64,000 nt of DNA, taken from positions 124,001 to 188,000 of the forward strand of contig JAJZVV010000005.1 in assembly GCA_021845595.1 (NCBI GenBank). The letters are read 5' to 3'. Origin of the DNA: Pseudomonadota bacterium (GTDB lineage Bacteria > Pseudomonadota > Alphaproteobacteria > Acetobacterales > Acetobacteraceae). Of the stretch, positions 54,336-62,211 are shown piece after piece (within the stretch, counting starts at the first letter, position 1; the number at the start of each line of letters is the position of its first letter). The notes below the pieces were generated by a model. The model was not told the DNA's origin. It did not search any database and was given only the letters and a program-made list of their open reading frames with translations. A program made the translations under genes and the position numbers.

Positions 54336-55066
54336 CGCGAGCCGTCGGAGGCCAGGAACAGCACGCCCTCGGCGATCTCCTCGGCCGTGCCGGCGCGCCC
54401 GCTCGGCACTTCCCGCGCCAGCGCGTGCGGGTCGATCGGCGCGTTGCGGCTGGCACCGGTGGCACCGGTCGGAATTTTCGTCCAGATCGGCGTGTCGATG
54501 ATGCCCGGATGGATGGTGTTGACCCGGATGTCATCGCCGGCAACGGCGCATTCCAACGCCACCGCCTTGGCGAACAGCCGCACCCCGCCCTTGGTGGCGC
54601 AATAGCCGGCGAGCCCGGCCGAGCCGCGGATGCCGGCGACCGAGGACATGATCACGATCGAACCGCCGCCGGCCCGCCGCATCGCCGGCACGGCGTGCTT
54701 CACGGCGAGAAAAACGCCGTCCATGTTCACCGCGATCTGCCGCCGCCAGTCGGCCAGCGTCATCTCGATCGCCGGGACCAGGAGACCGATGCCGGCATTG
54801 GCGACCATCACGTCCAGCCGGCCGTAGCGGTGCTCGGCGGCGTCGATCACCTCCGGCCACCGCGCTTCCTCGGTGACATCCTGCGCCAGGGAAATCGCCT
54901 CTCCGCCCGCCGCCGTGATCGCGGCGGCGACGGCGGCGGCGCCTGCCGTGTCGATGTCGGTCACCACGACCTTGGCGCCCTCGCGCGCGAGCAGCCGCGC
55001 CGAAGCGGCACCGATGCCGGAGGCGCCGCCGGTGACGATCGCGACCTTGTTCTGGACCTGTCCCAT
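54245..55066 (-). CDS. SDR family NAD(P)-dependent oxidoreductase
   Basis: A 273-residue classical short-chain dehydrogenase. It shows the cofactor motif TGGASGIG near residue 13, VTDID with the acidic residue favouring NAD, the NAG motif (VANAGIG), catalytic Ser in VIMSSVAGIRG and the YxxxK pair in GYCATKGG. The C-terminal VIDGGVTAGAARR is typical apart from a short tail. The ATG has a GGAAGAAGG site upstream. The substrate is probably an alcohol or hydroxyacyl compound. It shares a 151-base divergent promoter region with the small protein at 55218, and its last 91 bases overlap the convergent methyltransferase gene. Confidence 0.9.
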   Translation of the reverse strand: MGQVQNKVAIVTGGASGIGAASARLLAREGAKVVVTDIDTAGAAAVAAAITAAGGEAISLAQDVTEEARWPEVIDAAEHRYGRLDVMVANAGIGLLVPAIEMTLADWRRQIAVNMDGVFLAVKHAVPAMRRAGGGSIVIMSSVAGIRGSAGLAGYCATKGGVRLFAKAVALECAVAGDDIRVNTIHPGIIDTPIWTKIPTGATGASRNAPIDPHALAREVPSGRAGTAEEIAEGVLFLASDGSRYMTGSELVIDGGVTAGAARRWAAAGRDGS

Positions 55067-55137
55067 TGCCTTCTTCCTGGTGCGTCTCCACTCTGCCCGC
55101 AGTCTGCCGCCCGCGGCGGAATTGGCAAGCCGTGCCC

Positions 55138-55151
55138 TTGACCTCGATCAA
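55138..55151 (+). promoter_or_regulatory. FNR/FixK-type binding site
   Basis: TTGACCTCGATCAA is a perfect match to the FNR/FixK half-site pattern TTGAY-N4-RTCAA. It is centred ~73 bases before the ATG at 55218 and ~78 bases before the divergent SDR start. The spacing fits activation of the plus-strand gene; an oxygen- or redox-responsive regulator is implied but not seen in the window. Confidence 0.6.
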
Positions 55152-55217
55152 GGCGCGGGCGCCGGCTGTCCCCGAGGCTGTCCTTGAGGCTTGGGGCCGA
55201 GCGAGAGGAGAACGATC

Positions 55218-55814
55218 ATGGTCGGTCTGGTTCTGAGCACCGAGCAGGTGCGCGCCGCGCCACCGGAGGTGCGGGAGTGGATCAAGGGTCTGATCGATGC
55301 CGAACTGGCCGGTGCATTCGCGCCGCAGCGCGAAACGCCGGCGACGCTCGCCGCCCTCAGCGTGCCCGAGGCGGCAGCGATCGCCGGGCGCATCCAGGGC
55401 GACTTCCTCACCCTGCAACTGTTCTTCGAGCTCGGCCGCGAGGCGCCGCCGGGCGCGCCGCAGCCGCCGCACCTGCACCGCGCGGCCATCGCCGACATTG
55501 TCCGCCACGTGCGCCTGCCGAGCCCGGACCGGTTCGGCGCCGCCATCGAGGCGATCCAGGAGGCCTTCCGCCACGTGAGGGGCGATGCGCAGGCGGCCCT
55601 GTTCGGGTTCGACCAGCGCGGCGGCATCTACGTCCACGAGAACACGCAACGGGCCATCCACGCGGTGTGGGAGCGTTTCGTCGACGCCCAGCCGGTGAAT
55701 GCGGAGGCCGTGGCGCCTTCACCCATGCCCATGCCGGCATCCATGACCCCACCCATGGCGCCATTGGCACCGGACGGTGGGCTGGCGCCGTTTCCTGGCG
55801 AGGCGGACCACTGA
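55218..55814 (+). CDS. Hypothetical protein, 198 residues
   Basis: Not recognised. The ATG at 55218 has AGAGGAG 8 bases upstream, so expression is likely. The first ~150 residues look like a compact, mostly helical domain (STEQVRAAPPEVREWIKGLID; LSVPEAAAIAGRIQGDFLTLQLFFELG; LPSPDRFGAAIEAIQEAFRHV) ending in ALFGFDQRGGIYVHENTQRAIHAVW in outline. The last ~45 residues are Pro/Met/Ala rich and likely disordered. There is no signal peptide and no membrane segment. The FNR/FixK-type box upstream suggests induction at low oxygen. It stands alone between the SDR and the monooxygenase gene. Confidence 0.75.
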   Translation: MVGLVLSTEQVRAAPPEVREWIKGLIDAELAGAFAPQRETPATLAALSVPEAAAIAGRIQGDFLTLQLFFELGREAPPGAPQPPHLHRAAIADIVRHVRLPSPDRFGAAIEAIQEAFRHVRGDAQAALFGFDQRGGIYVHENTQRAIHAVWERFVDAQPVNAEAVAPSPMPMPASMTPPMAPLAPDGGLAPFPGEADH

Positions 55815-55948
55815 AGCAGGCCGCCCGAGGCGCCGAGCGAGGCGCCGAGCGGGGCGCCGCCGCCTTGACTTGACCTCGAGCGCTCCGCAGAGTTCTGGCC
55901 GGGCCAACGCCGCCGTGGAGAGCGGTCGGCGCGGGGGAGGGGCAGGCC

Positions 55949-57235
55949 ATGAAACTCATGTGGTTCCACCTGATGCCGTATACCGAGCTGCCGGACGATT
56001 TCCGCGAGCGGCATCCGTCGGTCTGGGTCGATATCCACTCCTCGCTGTTCGACCCGAAGCGCGCCCATGTCATGTACAACGACTTCATGGACGAGCTCGA
56101 ATACGCCGCGTCCTGCGGGTTCGACGCGATCTGCGTCAACGAGCATCATTCCAACGGCTACGGCCTGATGCCCTCGCCCAACCTGATCGCGACCGCCCTC
56201 GCCCGCCGGACCACCGACACCGCGCTGTGCGTCCTCGGCAACTCCCTCGCGCTCTACAACCCGCCGACCCGGGTGGCCGAGGAGTTCGCCATGATCGACT
56301 GCATCTCCGGCGGGCGGCTGATCGCCGGCTTCCCGGTCGGCACACCGATGGACACGTGCTACGCCTACGGCCAGAACCCGAGCATGCTGCGCGAGCGGTA
56401 TCTGGAGGCGCATGATCTCGTCGTGCGCGCCTGGACCGAGCGCGAAACCTTCGCCTTCAACGGCCGGTTCAACCAGCAGCGCTACGTCAATATCTGGCCG
56501 CGCCCGGTGCAGACACCGCATCCGCCGATCTGGATTCCCGGCGGCGGCTCGGTCGAGACCTGGCAGTGGTGCGCCGAGATGGACTACGTCTACTGCTATC
56601 TGTCGTACTACGGCTACAAGGCCGGACGAGCGACGATGCAGGGCTTCTGGGACGAAATGGCGCGCCTCGGCAAGGACCGCAATCCATACCGCGCCGGCTT
56701 CCTGCAATTCATCGGCGTGGCCGAAACCCGTGCCAAGGCGATGGACCTCTATCGCCAGCCGGCGGAGTATTTCTACGGCCGCTGCCTGCATGTCGATCCG
56801 CGCTTCGCGACCCCGCCGGGCTACGTCACCGAGGCGACCCAGCGCGCCGGCCTGGAAAGCCAGGTGCAGAAGGCGGCCAACGCCAACCCGGTGCTCGGCT
56901 CGACCACGGGGACGCGAATGCAGTCCGTCGCCCGCGACATGGAGGACATCGTCGATCGCGGCTATGTCATCGTCGGCTCGCCCGACGAGGTGGTGGCGCA
57001 GCTCAGCGAGGTGGCGACCGAGCTGAATGTCGGCCATCTCATGCTGCTGCTGCAGTTCGGCAACATGGGCAAGGAATTGGCGCAGTACAACACGCGCCTG
57101 TTCGCTGAGGCGGTGATGCCGCGGATGAGGGGTCTGTTCGCCGAGTGGGAGGATCGCTGGTGGCCGCAGCCGATGGCGCGCGAGGCGCGGGTGACCCCGT
57201 CCGCCTTCCACCCCGGCGCCCTCGCTGCCGAATAG
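55949..57235 (+). CDS. LLM-class flavin-dependent monooxygenase (luciferase-like)
   Basis: A 428-residue TIM-barrel oxidoreductase of the bacterial luciferase family, which uses reduced flavin supplied by a separate reductase. Visible features are MKLMWFHLMPYTELPDDF, AICVNEHHSNGYGLMPSPNL (the typical NEHH motif), VLGNSLALYNPPTRVAEEFAMIDCISGGRLIAGF in outline, and RPVQTPHPPIWIPGGGS. Insertions in the C-terminal half (AEYFYGRCLHVDPRFATPPGY) mark it as one of the longer LLM proteins found with alpha/beta hydrolases in terpenoid and alicyclic degradation clusters. The two hydrolases downstream support such a role. The substrate is unknown. Confidence 0.88.
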   Translation: MKLMWFHLMPYTELPDDFRERHPSVWVDIHSSLFDPKRAHVMYNDFMDELEYAASCGFDAICVNEHHSNGYGLMPSPNLIATALARRTTDTALCVLGNSLALYNPPTRVAEEFAMIDCISGGRLIAGFPVGTPMDTCYAYGQNPSMLRERYLEAHDLVVRAWTERETFAFNGRFNQQRYVNIWPRPVQTPHPPIWIPGGGSVETWQWCAEMDYVYCYLSYYGYKAGRATMQGFWDEMARLGKDRNPYRAGFLQFIGVAETRAKAMDLYRQPAEYFYGRCLHVDPRFATPPGYVTEATQRAGLESQVQKAANANPVLGSTTGTRMQSVARDMEDIVDRGYVIVGSPDEVVAQLSEVATELNVGHLMLLLQFGNMGKELAQYNTRLFAEAVMPRMRGLFAEWEDRWWPQPMAREARVTPSAFHPGALAAE

Positions 57236-57263
57236 CGCCGGGGGCGAGCGGAAAGGGGCGGTC

Positions 57264-58043
57264 ATGACCGAACGCGAAACGCTCAGCGTGGAGCTCGCGG
57301 CTTCGTCGTGCCGCGTCTGGCGCCAGGGCACCGGGCGCAAGCTGGGGTTCCTCGCCGGTTTCGGTGGCCTGCCGCGCTGGGTGCCGGTGCTCGACCGTCT
57401 CGCGGCGCAGCGGCAACTCATCGTCCCGTCGCTGCCTGGCTTCCCGGGCGCCGAGGGTTTCCGCAGCCTCGATAGCCATCTCGACTGGCTGCTCGCGGTG
57501 CATGACCTGCTGCAGCAGGCCGGGCTGGACGGGGCCGACCTGGTGGCCAGCTCCGTCGGCGCCGCCTTCGCCGCCGAGATGGCCGCGCTCTGGCCGGGTT
57601 CGGTGCGCCGGCTGGTGCTGATCGCCCCGTTCGGCCTGTTCGACGAGGCCGAGCCGCCGGCCGACCCGTGGGCCGTGCGCCCGGCCGATCAAGGCGCGCT
57701 GTTCTGCGCCGACCCGGCGCGCTGGGCCGAGCTCAAGGCGCTGCCCGAAGGCGCCAATTCGATCGAGTGGCCGATCATCCAGAACCGCGCCAACGAGGCC
57801 GCCGCCCGTGCCTTCTGGCCGCTCGGCAATACGCGCCTGGAGCGGCGGCTGGGACGGATCACGGCGCCGACCCTGCTGCTCTGGGGCGCGGCGGATCGGG
57901 TGATGCCGCGAACCTATGCCCAGCGCATCGCGGCTGCACTCGGCGGACCGAGCGAGATCCGCATCATCGACGGTGCCGGCCACCTCGCCGAACTCGACCG
58001 CCCGGACGCCGTCGCCGACGCGGCGCTCGCCTGGACCGCCTGA
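57264..58043 (+). CDS. Alpha/beta hydrolase, 259 residues
   Basis: A cytoplasmic alpha/beta hydrolase fold enzyme. The oxyanion-side loop is FLAGFGGLPRWVPVLDRL, the nucleophile elbow LVASSVGAAFAAEMA contains Ser97 in small-x-Ser-x-small form (Ala replaces the first Gly of GxSxG), the acid lies in LLLWGAADRVMP and the His in DGAGHLAELDRP. The set resembles C-C bond hydrolases and lactonase-like enzymes of ring-degradation pathways. It begins 28 bases after the monooxygenase and is followed by a second hydrolase after 10 bases, so the three probably form an operon. Confidence 0.85.
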   Translation: MTERETLSVELAASSCRVWRQGTGRKLGFLAGFGGLPRWVPVLDRLAAQRQLIVPSLPGFPGAEGFRSLDSHLDWLLAVHDLLQQAGLDGADLVASSVGAAFAAEMAALWPGSVRRLVLIAPFGLFDEAEPPADPWAVRPADQGALFCADPARWAELKALPEGANSIEWPIIQNRANEAAARAFWPLGNTRLERRLGRITAPTLLLWGAADRVMPRTYAQRIAAALGGPSEIRIIDGAGHLAELDRPDAVADAALAWTA

Positions 58044-58053
58044 AAGGACCGTC

Positions 58054-59010
58054 ATGCCGATCGACCCCCAAGCGCAGTTCGTCCTCGACCTGATCAAGAG
58101 CTCGGGCCGGCCGCCCTACGAGGCGCTGACCCCGGAGGAGGCGCGCGCCGCCCAGCGAGCGGCCCGGCCAGTGCTGCAGCCGGCGGCGCCCGATGTCGGC
58201 GAGGTGCGCGATCTCGCCGCCGAGGGCCCCGGGGGGCCGATCAAGCTGCGGCTCTATCGCGGCGCCGGCGCGCCGGCCGGCGCGGTGCCCGGCCTGGTCT
58301 ATTTCCATGGCGGCGGCTGGGTGATCGGCGACATCGAGAGTCACGACGTGGTCTGCCGCCAGATCGCCAACGCCGCCGACGCGGTCGTGGTCTCGGTCGA
58401 TTACCGGCTCGGGCCGGAACATAAATTTCCCGCCGCGGTCGAGGACGCGATCGCGGCGACCGATTGGGTGGCCGGCGCGGCCGAACGGCTGGGCATCGAT
58501 CCGGCCAGGCTGGCGGTGGGCGGCGATTCCGCCGGCGGCAACCTCGCCATCGTCACCGCCATCGACGCGCGCGACCGCGCCGCGTCGGCGCCGAACCGGC
58601 CGCCGATCGCTTTGCAGGCGCTGGTCTATCCGGCGACCGAATTCGCCATGCGCCACGACTCCCATCGCCGCTTTGCCGAGGGGTATTTCCTGACGCGGCC
58701 GCTGATGGACTATTTCCGCGACCACTATCTGCGTAGTCCCGCCGACATCGATGACTGGCGGGCTTCGCCGCTGCGGGTGACCGACCTCGCCCGGCTGCCG
58801 CCCGCTCTGGTGCTGACCGCGGGGTTCGATCCGCTGTGCGACGAGGGCGAAGAATACGCCCGCAACCTCGTCGCGGCCGGCGTCCGTGTGACGATGCGGC
58901 GGTTCCCGGGCCAGATCCATGGCTTCTTCTCCATGGGGCGGATCATCGCCGCGGCCGACGAGGCGGTCGCCGACGTCGCGACCGCCCTGCGCGCGCTGCC
59001 CGCCAAGTAG
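58054..59010 (+). CDS. Alpha/beta hydrolase of the HSL (hormone-sensitive lipase) esterase family
   Basis: A 318-residue esterase. The oxyanion motif YFHGGGWVIGD (HGGG at residues 85-88) and the nucleophile GGDSAGGNLA (Ser159) define the HSL family; VSVDYRLGPEHKFPAAVEDA, DPLCDEGEEYA (Asp) and GQIHGFFSMG (His) complete the triad. It should hydrolyse short-chain esters or lactones. ATG 58054 has AAAGGA upstream. It is the last gene of the monooxygenase-hydrolase-esterase unit and converges on the MarR gene with a 43-base gap. Confidence 0.9.
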   Translation: MPIDPQAQFVLDLIKSSGRPPYEALTPEEARAAQRAARPVLQPAAPDVGEVRDLAAEGPGGPIKLRLYRGAGAPAGAVPGLVYFHGGGWVIGDIESHDVVCRQIANAADAVVVSVDYRLGPEHKFPAAVEDAIAATDWVAGAAERLGIDPARLAVGGDSAGGNLAIVTAIDARDRAASAPNRPPIALQALVYPATEFAMRHDSHRRFAEGYFLTRPLMDYFRDHYLRSPADIDDWRASPLRVTDLARLPPALVLTAGFDPLCDEGEEYARNLVAAGVRVTMRRFPGQIHGFFSMGRIIAAADEAVADVATALRALPAK

Positions 59011-59053
59011 CCGGCCTTCCCCTCACATCGGGGCCCGTGGCGTCGCTCCGGCG

Positions 59054-59557
59054 TTACTCGGGCCCGGGAAGCCGGGCGAGCCCGTCGCGCAGCCGGTCGA
59101 GCAGCCGGAACAGCTGCAGGCATTCGGCGCTGGAGAGGTCCGACAGGGCATCCGCATAGTAGGTGCGGATGCTGGCCTGCATGTCCGTCCAGGTCCGCTC
59201 GCCCAGGGTGGTGAGCCGGACATAGCGCAGCCGGCCGTCTCGCATGTCGCGGATGCGCTCGACCAGGCGGGCGGCCTCCAGCCGATCGAGCACCGCCGTC
59301 AGGTTTTGCCGGCTGACCATGAGGAAGCCGATCAGGTCCTTCACCGCCATGCCATGCGGGCGCACCGCTGGGCGTGACAGCGCCCCGAGCACCGCCCATT
59401 GCTGTGTCGTCGCCCCGTATCGGCTCACCGCCCGGGTGCCCGTCTTGTGCAGCAGGTTCGAGGCCTGGTACAGGCGCAGGAACAATCGGTTGGCGATGTC
59501 GAATCGTGCCGCCGCATCGGCGCGCTCGGGCGCGGGCGTTTCCGCGAGCTGGTCCAT
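59054..59557 (-). CDS. MarR family transcriptional regulator
   Basis: A 167-residue winged-helix regulator. The DNA-binding part is visible as TTQQWAVLGALSRPAV, VKDLIGFLMVSRQNLTAVLDRLEAARLVERI and the wing DMRDGRLRYVRLTTLG. Helices at both ends (RLFLRLYQASNLLHKTG; LSSAECLQLFRLLDRLRDGLARL) form the dimer interface. Its gene is divergent from the BadI-type gene across a short AT-richer gap. In Rhodopseudomonas palustris a MarR protein, BadR, controls the badI-containing operon, so a similar aromatic/alicyclic acyl-CoA sensing role is plausible but inferred. Confidence 0.88.
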   Translation of the reverse strand: MDQLAETPAPERADAAARFDIANRLFLRLYQASNLLHKTGTRAVSRYGATTQQWAVLGALSRPAVRPHGMAVKDLIGFLMVSRQNLTAVLDRLEAARLVERIRDMRDGRLRYVRLTTLGERTWTDMQASIRTYYADALSDLSSAECLQLFRLLDRLRDGLARLPGPE

Positions 59558-59666
59558 CAATACCTTGCCATACTATTTGAGATGTATCATACCATTGATG
59601 GATAGCGCACGCCAGCGCGCATTGCCGGGCGGCTTGGCCATCGCCGGCTGAGAGAAGGGAACGACC
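59558..59666. promoter_or_regulatory. Divergent promoter/operator region between marR-type gene and badI-type gene
   Basis: 109 bases; the part next to the regulator gene (59560-59605) is much more AT-rich than its surroundings and contains partial repeats (CCATAC at 59568-59573, CATACCAT at 59588-59595). On the minus strand a TATGAT hexamer (59591-59586) could be the -10 of the regulator gene. MarR proteins usually bind such AT-rich dyads, but the exact operator cannot be fixed by eye. Confidence 0.4.
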
Positions 59667-60449
59667 ATGCAATACGAGGATATTCTGTTCACCGTCGCCG
59701 ACGGCGTCGCCACCATCGCCATCAACCGGCCGCAGGTGATGAACGCGTTTCGCGGCCGGACCTGCGAGGAATTGATCCACGCGCTGAACCGGGCCGGTTG
59801 GGACAAGTCGATCGGCGTCATCGTGCTCACGGGCACGGGCGATCGCGCCTTCTGCACCGGCGGGGATCAGTCGGCGCATGACGGAAAATACGATGGGCGC
59901 GGCATGATCGGCCTGCCGGTCGAGGAGCTGCAGTCGCTCATCCGCGATGTGCCGAAGCCGGTCATCGCTCGCGTCCAGGGCTACGCGATCGGGGGCGGCA
60001 ACGTGCTGGCAACGCTGTGCGATCTGACCATCGCCTCGGACCGGGCGCAGTTCGGCCAGGTCGGCCCGAAGGTCGGATCGGTGGATCCGGGTTTCGGGAC
60101 CGCGTATCTCGCGCGCGTCGTCGGCGAGAAGAAGGCGCGTGAGATCTGGTATCTCTGCCGCCGCTACACCGCCGCCGAGGCGCTGGCCATGGGCCTCGTC
60201 AACGCTGTCGTCCCGCACGAGCAGCTCGATGCCGAAGTGGCGCGCTGGTGCGCGGAGATCATGGCGCGCAGCCCGACCGCGATCGCCATCGCCAAGCGCT
60301 CCTTCAACGCCGACACGGAGAGCATCCGCGGCATCAGCGGCATGGGGATGCAGGCGCTGGCGATGTATTACGCCACCGACGAGAGCCAGGAAGGCGTCCG
60401 CGCCTTCAACGAGAAGCGGAGCCCCGAGTTTCGGCGGTTCGTGAAGTAG
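59667..60449 (+). CDS. badI: BadI-type 2-ketocyclohexanecarboxyl-CoA hydrolase (enoyl-CoA hydratase/MenB family)
   Basis: A 260-residue crotonase-fold enzyme, exactly the length of R. palustris BadI, which opens the ring of 2-ketocyclohexanecarboxyl-CoA to pimelyl-CoA. Highly characteristic blocks are INRPQVMNAFRGRTCEELI, GDRAFCTGGDQSAHDGKYDG, VPKPVIARVQGYAIGGGNVL, GQVGPKVGSVDPGFGTAYLA, GEKKAREIWYLCRRY and AIAKRSFNADTES. The oxyanion-hole Gly residues and the family Asp in SVDPG are present. The related naphthoate synthase MenB is less likely, because the QSAHDGKYDGRG and LPVEELQSLIRD segments follow BadI, not MenB, and no men genes are present. A MarR regulator is divergent, as in the bad cluster. 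Confidence 0.8.
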   Translation: MQYEDILFTVADGVATIAINRPQVMNAFRGRTCEELIHALNRAGWDKSIGVIVLTGTGDRAFCTGGDQSAHDGKYDGRGMIGLPVEELQSLIRDVPKPVIARVQGYAIGGGNVLATLCDLTIASDRAQFGQVGPKVGSVDPGFGTAYLARVVGEKKAREIWYLCRRYTAAEALAMGLVNAVVPHEQLDAEVARWCAEIMARSPTAIAIAKRSFNADTESIRGISGMGMQALAMYYATDESQEGVRAFNEKRSPEFRRFVK

Positions 60450-60523
60450 GAGCGCTTCGCGGCATCGGCGCGGCGGTGCAGCAAGGGGCTCGGTGCTGCC
60501 GGCCCCAGCCGCGCCGGCCGCCG

Positions 60524-61111
60524 CTACGCTTCGAGCGGTGGCTCCCGTCCGACGGCCTCGCGGTAGGCCGTCCGGACCGCATCGGAGACGCCCTGCGTAT
60601 CCTCCAGGATGTTGCGCGGCGTGATGGCGATGAAGGCGATCTCCCAATCCGCCGGGATCGGCGCACCCACCTGCGGCACGAAAGCGTGCGGCGCCCCCGG
60701 CGCGTTGTGGAAATGCGCGCCGGGGATGACCGGGGTGAGGATGGGCCGGCCAGTCTCGGCGATGGTGAACGCCTCCGCATCGCCGATCACATACATCGGG
60801 AACTGGTCGGTTCGGCTGCTCGCGTGCCGGTGCAACTCCGCGGTGCGAAGGAAGACGGCGGTGACCAGGCGGCCATGGCGGTTGCGGCCGTTCCGCCACG
60901 GGCCGGGCCCAGACAGGTCCATCGGGGCGGGGAGCGCATGCGCCGCCGCGCCCAGCACCGCTCGCAGCGCTTCCTTGGGGTCCGATCCGCCGTTCCGGCC
61001 CGAACCCCGCCCGAGCCGCGCGGCAAACGCCGCATGGACGGACTTCACCCACGCCAGCTCGTCCGCCATGAGAGTGTAGTCGAGCAGCGGCCGGCGCTCT
61101 TGCTCGGACAT
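60524..61111 (-). CDS. Hypothetical protein, 195 residues, partner of the diiron protein
   Basis: Not assigned to a family. ATG 61111 has an excellent GAGGAGG site. The N-terminal third is helical (YTLMADELAWVKSVHAAFAARLG), then a Gly/Arg-rich linker, then beta-rich sequence with several His residues (VFLRTAELHRHASS; VIPGAHFHNAPGAPHAFVPQ; WEIAFIAITPRN) that could form a small cupin-like metal site. It is 29 bases downstream of the ferritin-like gene on the same strand, so the two are probably co-transcribed. The frame extends upstream of the chosen start, but that part is antisense-like and lacks a ribosome site. Confidence 0.7.
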   Translation of the reverse strand: MSEQERRPLLDYTLMADELAWVKSVHAAFAARLGRGSGRNGGSDPKEALRAVLGAAAHALPAPMDLSGPGPWRNGRNRHGRLVTAVFLRTAELHRHASSRTDQFPMYVIGDAEAFTIAETGRPILTPVIPGAHFHNAPGAPHAFVPQVGAPIPADWEIAFIAITPRNILEDTQGVSDAVRTAYREAVGREPPLEA

Positions 61112-61140
61112 CGTCACCTCCTCATGCTTGGCCCGGCCGG

Positions 61141-62211
61141 CTATTCGGCGGCGGCGGCCACGGAGCGGACATAGCGCTGGCGGGCCTCGACGTCGCGAGC
61201 CGCCGCGAGGTCGCTCTCCTGCAGCGCCTCGATATCGATATCGGCGAATTCGAGCACGTCCAGCCGCTCGAAACCGCGCCGTAGCCGCTCGCCCCAGAGG
61301 CCGATATCCTTCACCGCCGGCACGATGCGTGTGAACAGCCGGGTGCGGAAGGCGGCACTGGCGCCGGAGGCGTGCAGATGCTCGACGCACTCGTCGACCG
61401 GCAGGCCAAGATGCTGCCAGAGTTCCATGGCGTCGAACCGGTCGCGCATCAGTGCACAGGCCTCGACGAGGAACTCCTCCCGCTCATCGCGCTCGGCCTC
61501 CGTGAGCTGGGGGTAGTAGTCGCGCAGGGAGAGGCGGCCGAAGGCGACGTGGCGTGCCTCGTCCTCCATGACATAGGCATTGACCGCTGCGGCGAGCGGG
61601 TTCTGGGCATCATCGCGGATGCGGGCGAAGGCGGCGAGGGCCAGGCCCTCGATGACGATCTGCATGCCCAGATAGGTCATGTCCCACCGCGAATCGCGCA
61701 GCACCTGCTCGAGCAGGCTGCGCAGCGGCGGCGTCATCGGGTAGGTGACGCCGAACTTCTCCAGCAGCTTCTTGTAGACCTCGACATGGCGCGCCTCGTC
61801 CGTGACCTGGGTGGCGGCGTAGAGTTTCGCATCCATATCAGGTACTTGCTGCACGATCTTGGCGGCGCAGATCAGCGCGCCTTGCTCGCCGTGCAGGAAT
61901 TGCGAGGTGCTCCAGGCCTGGTGCTGGCGGCGGATTTCCATCTGCTCGCGGGCGGGCAGGCGCTGATAGCAGGGGGCTGCATTGATCGGCAGTGCGCCCG
62001 CCGGCAGTTGCAGCGGGTTTTCCGGATCGAGCGCCTGGGTCCAGTCGATGCGGTCATTGGCGTTCCATTGCATGGTCTTGCCGCGTTCGTAGAGACCCAG
62101 CAGGCGGCTGCGCTCGGGGCCGAACTCCCAGTTGAAAACGCAAGTGAAATCCTGCGGCAACGCCCAGGCGGCCGGTGCCTCCGGCACCGCGGAGAGATCC
62201 GAGAAGGCCAC
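61141..62211 (-). CDS. Ferritin-like diiron protein (putative oxygenase/desaturase type)
   Basis: A 356-residue helical protein with a full diiron ligand set: Glu109, Glu139-x2-His142 (DEARH) and Glu188, Glu218-x2-His221 (EDEARH), the two halves each 30 residues apart as in ribonucleotide reductase R2, AurF-type N-oxygenases and related enzymes. The start is GTG 62211, preceded by GGGGGA; a TTG at 62313 would add 34 unlikely residues. The N-terminal ~95 residues (ALPQDFTCVFNWEFGPERSRL, YERGKTMQWNANDRIDW) are typical of an uncharacterised ferritin-like group found with fatty acid or aromatic metabolism genes. It heads a two-gene unit with the His-rich small protein. Confidence 0.82.
   Translation of the reverse strand: MAFSDLSAVPEAPAAWALPQDFTCVFNWEFGPERSRLLGLYERGKTMQWNANDRIDWTQALDPENPLQLPAGALPINAAPCYQRLPAREQMEIRRQHQAWSTSQFLHGEQGALICAAKIVQQVPDMDAKLYAATQVTDEARHVEVYKKLLEKFGVTYPMTPPLRSLLEQVLRDSRWDMTYLGMQIVIEGLALAAFARIRDDAQNPLAAAVNAYVMEDEARHVAFGRLSLRDYYPQLTEAERDEREEFLVEACALMRDRFDAMELWQHLGLPVDECVEHLHASGASAAFRTRLFTRIVPAVKDIGLWGERLRRGFERLDVLEFADIDIEALQESDLAAARDVEARQRYVRSVAAAAE

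Noticed and set aside
54245-55066. SDR considered as BadH, the partner of BadI.
   Set aside because: Its sequence is that of a general classical SDR. The gene is 4.6 kb away on the opposite strand and the BadH-typical segments are not evident.
59667-60449. Naphthoate synthase (MenB) as the identity of the crotonase-fold gene.
   Set aside because: The segments after GGDQ and before the oxyanion loop follow BadI, and no menaquinone genes are nearby.
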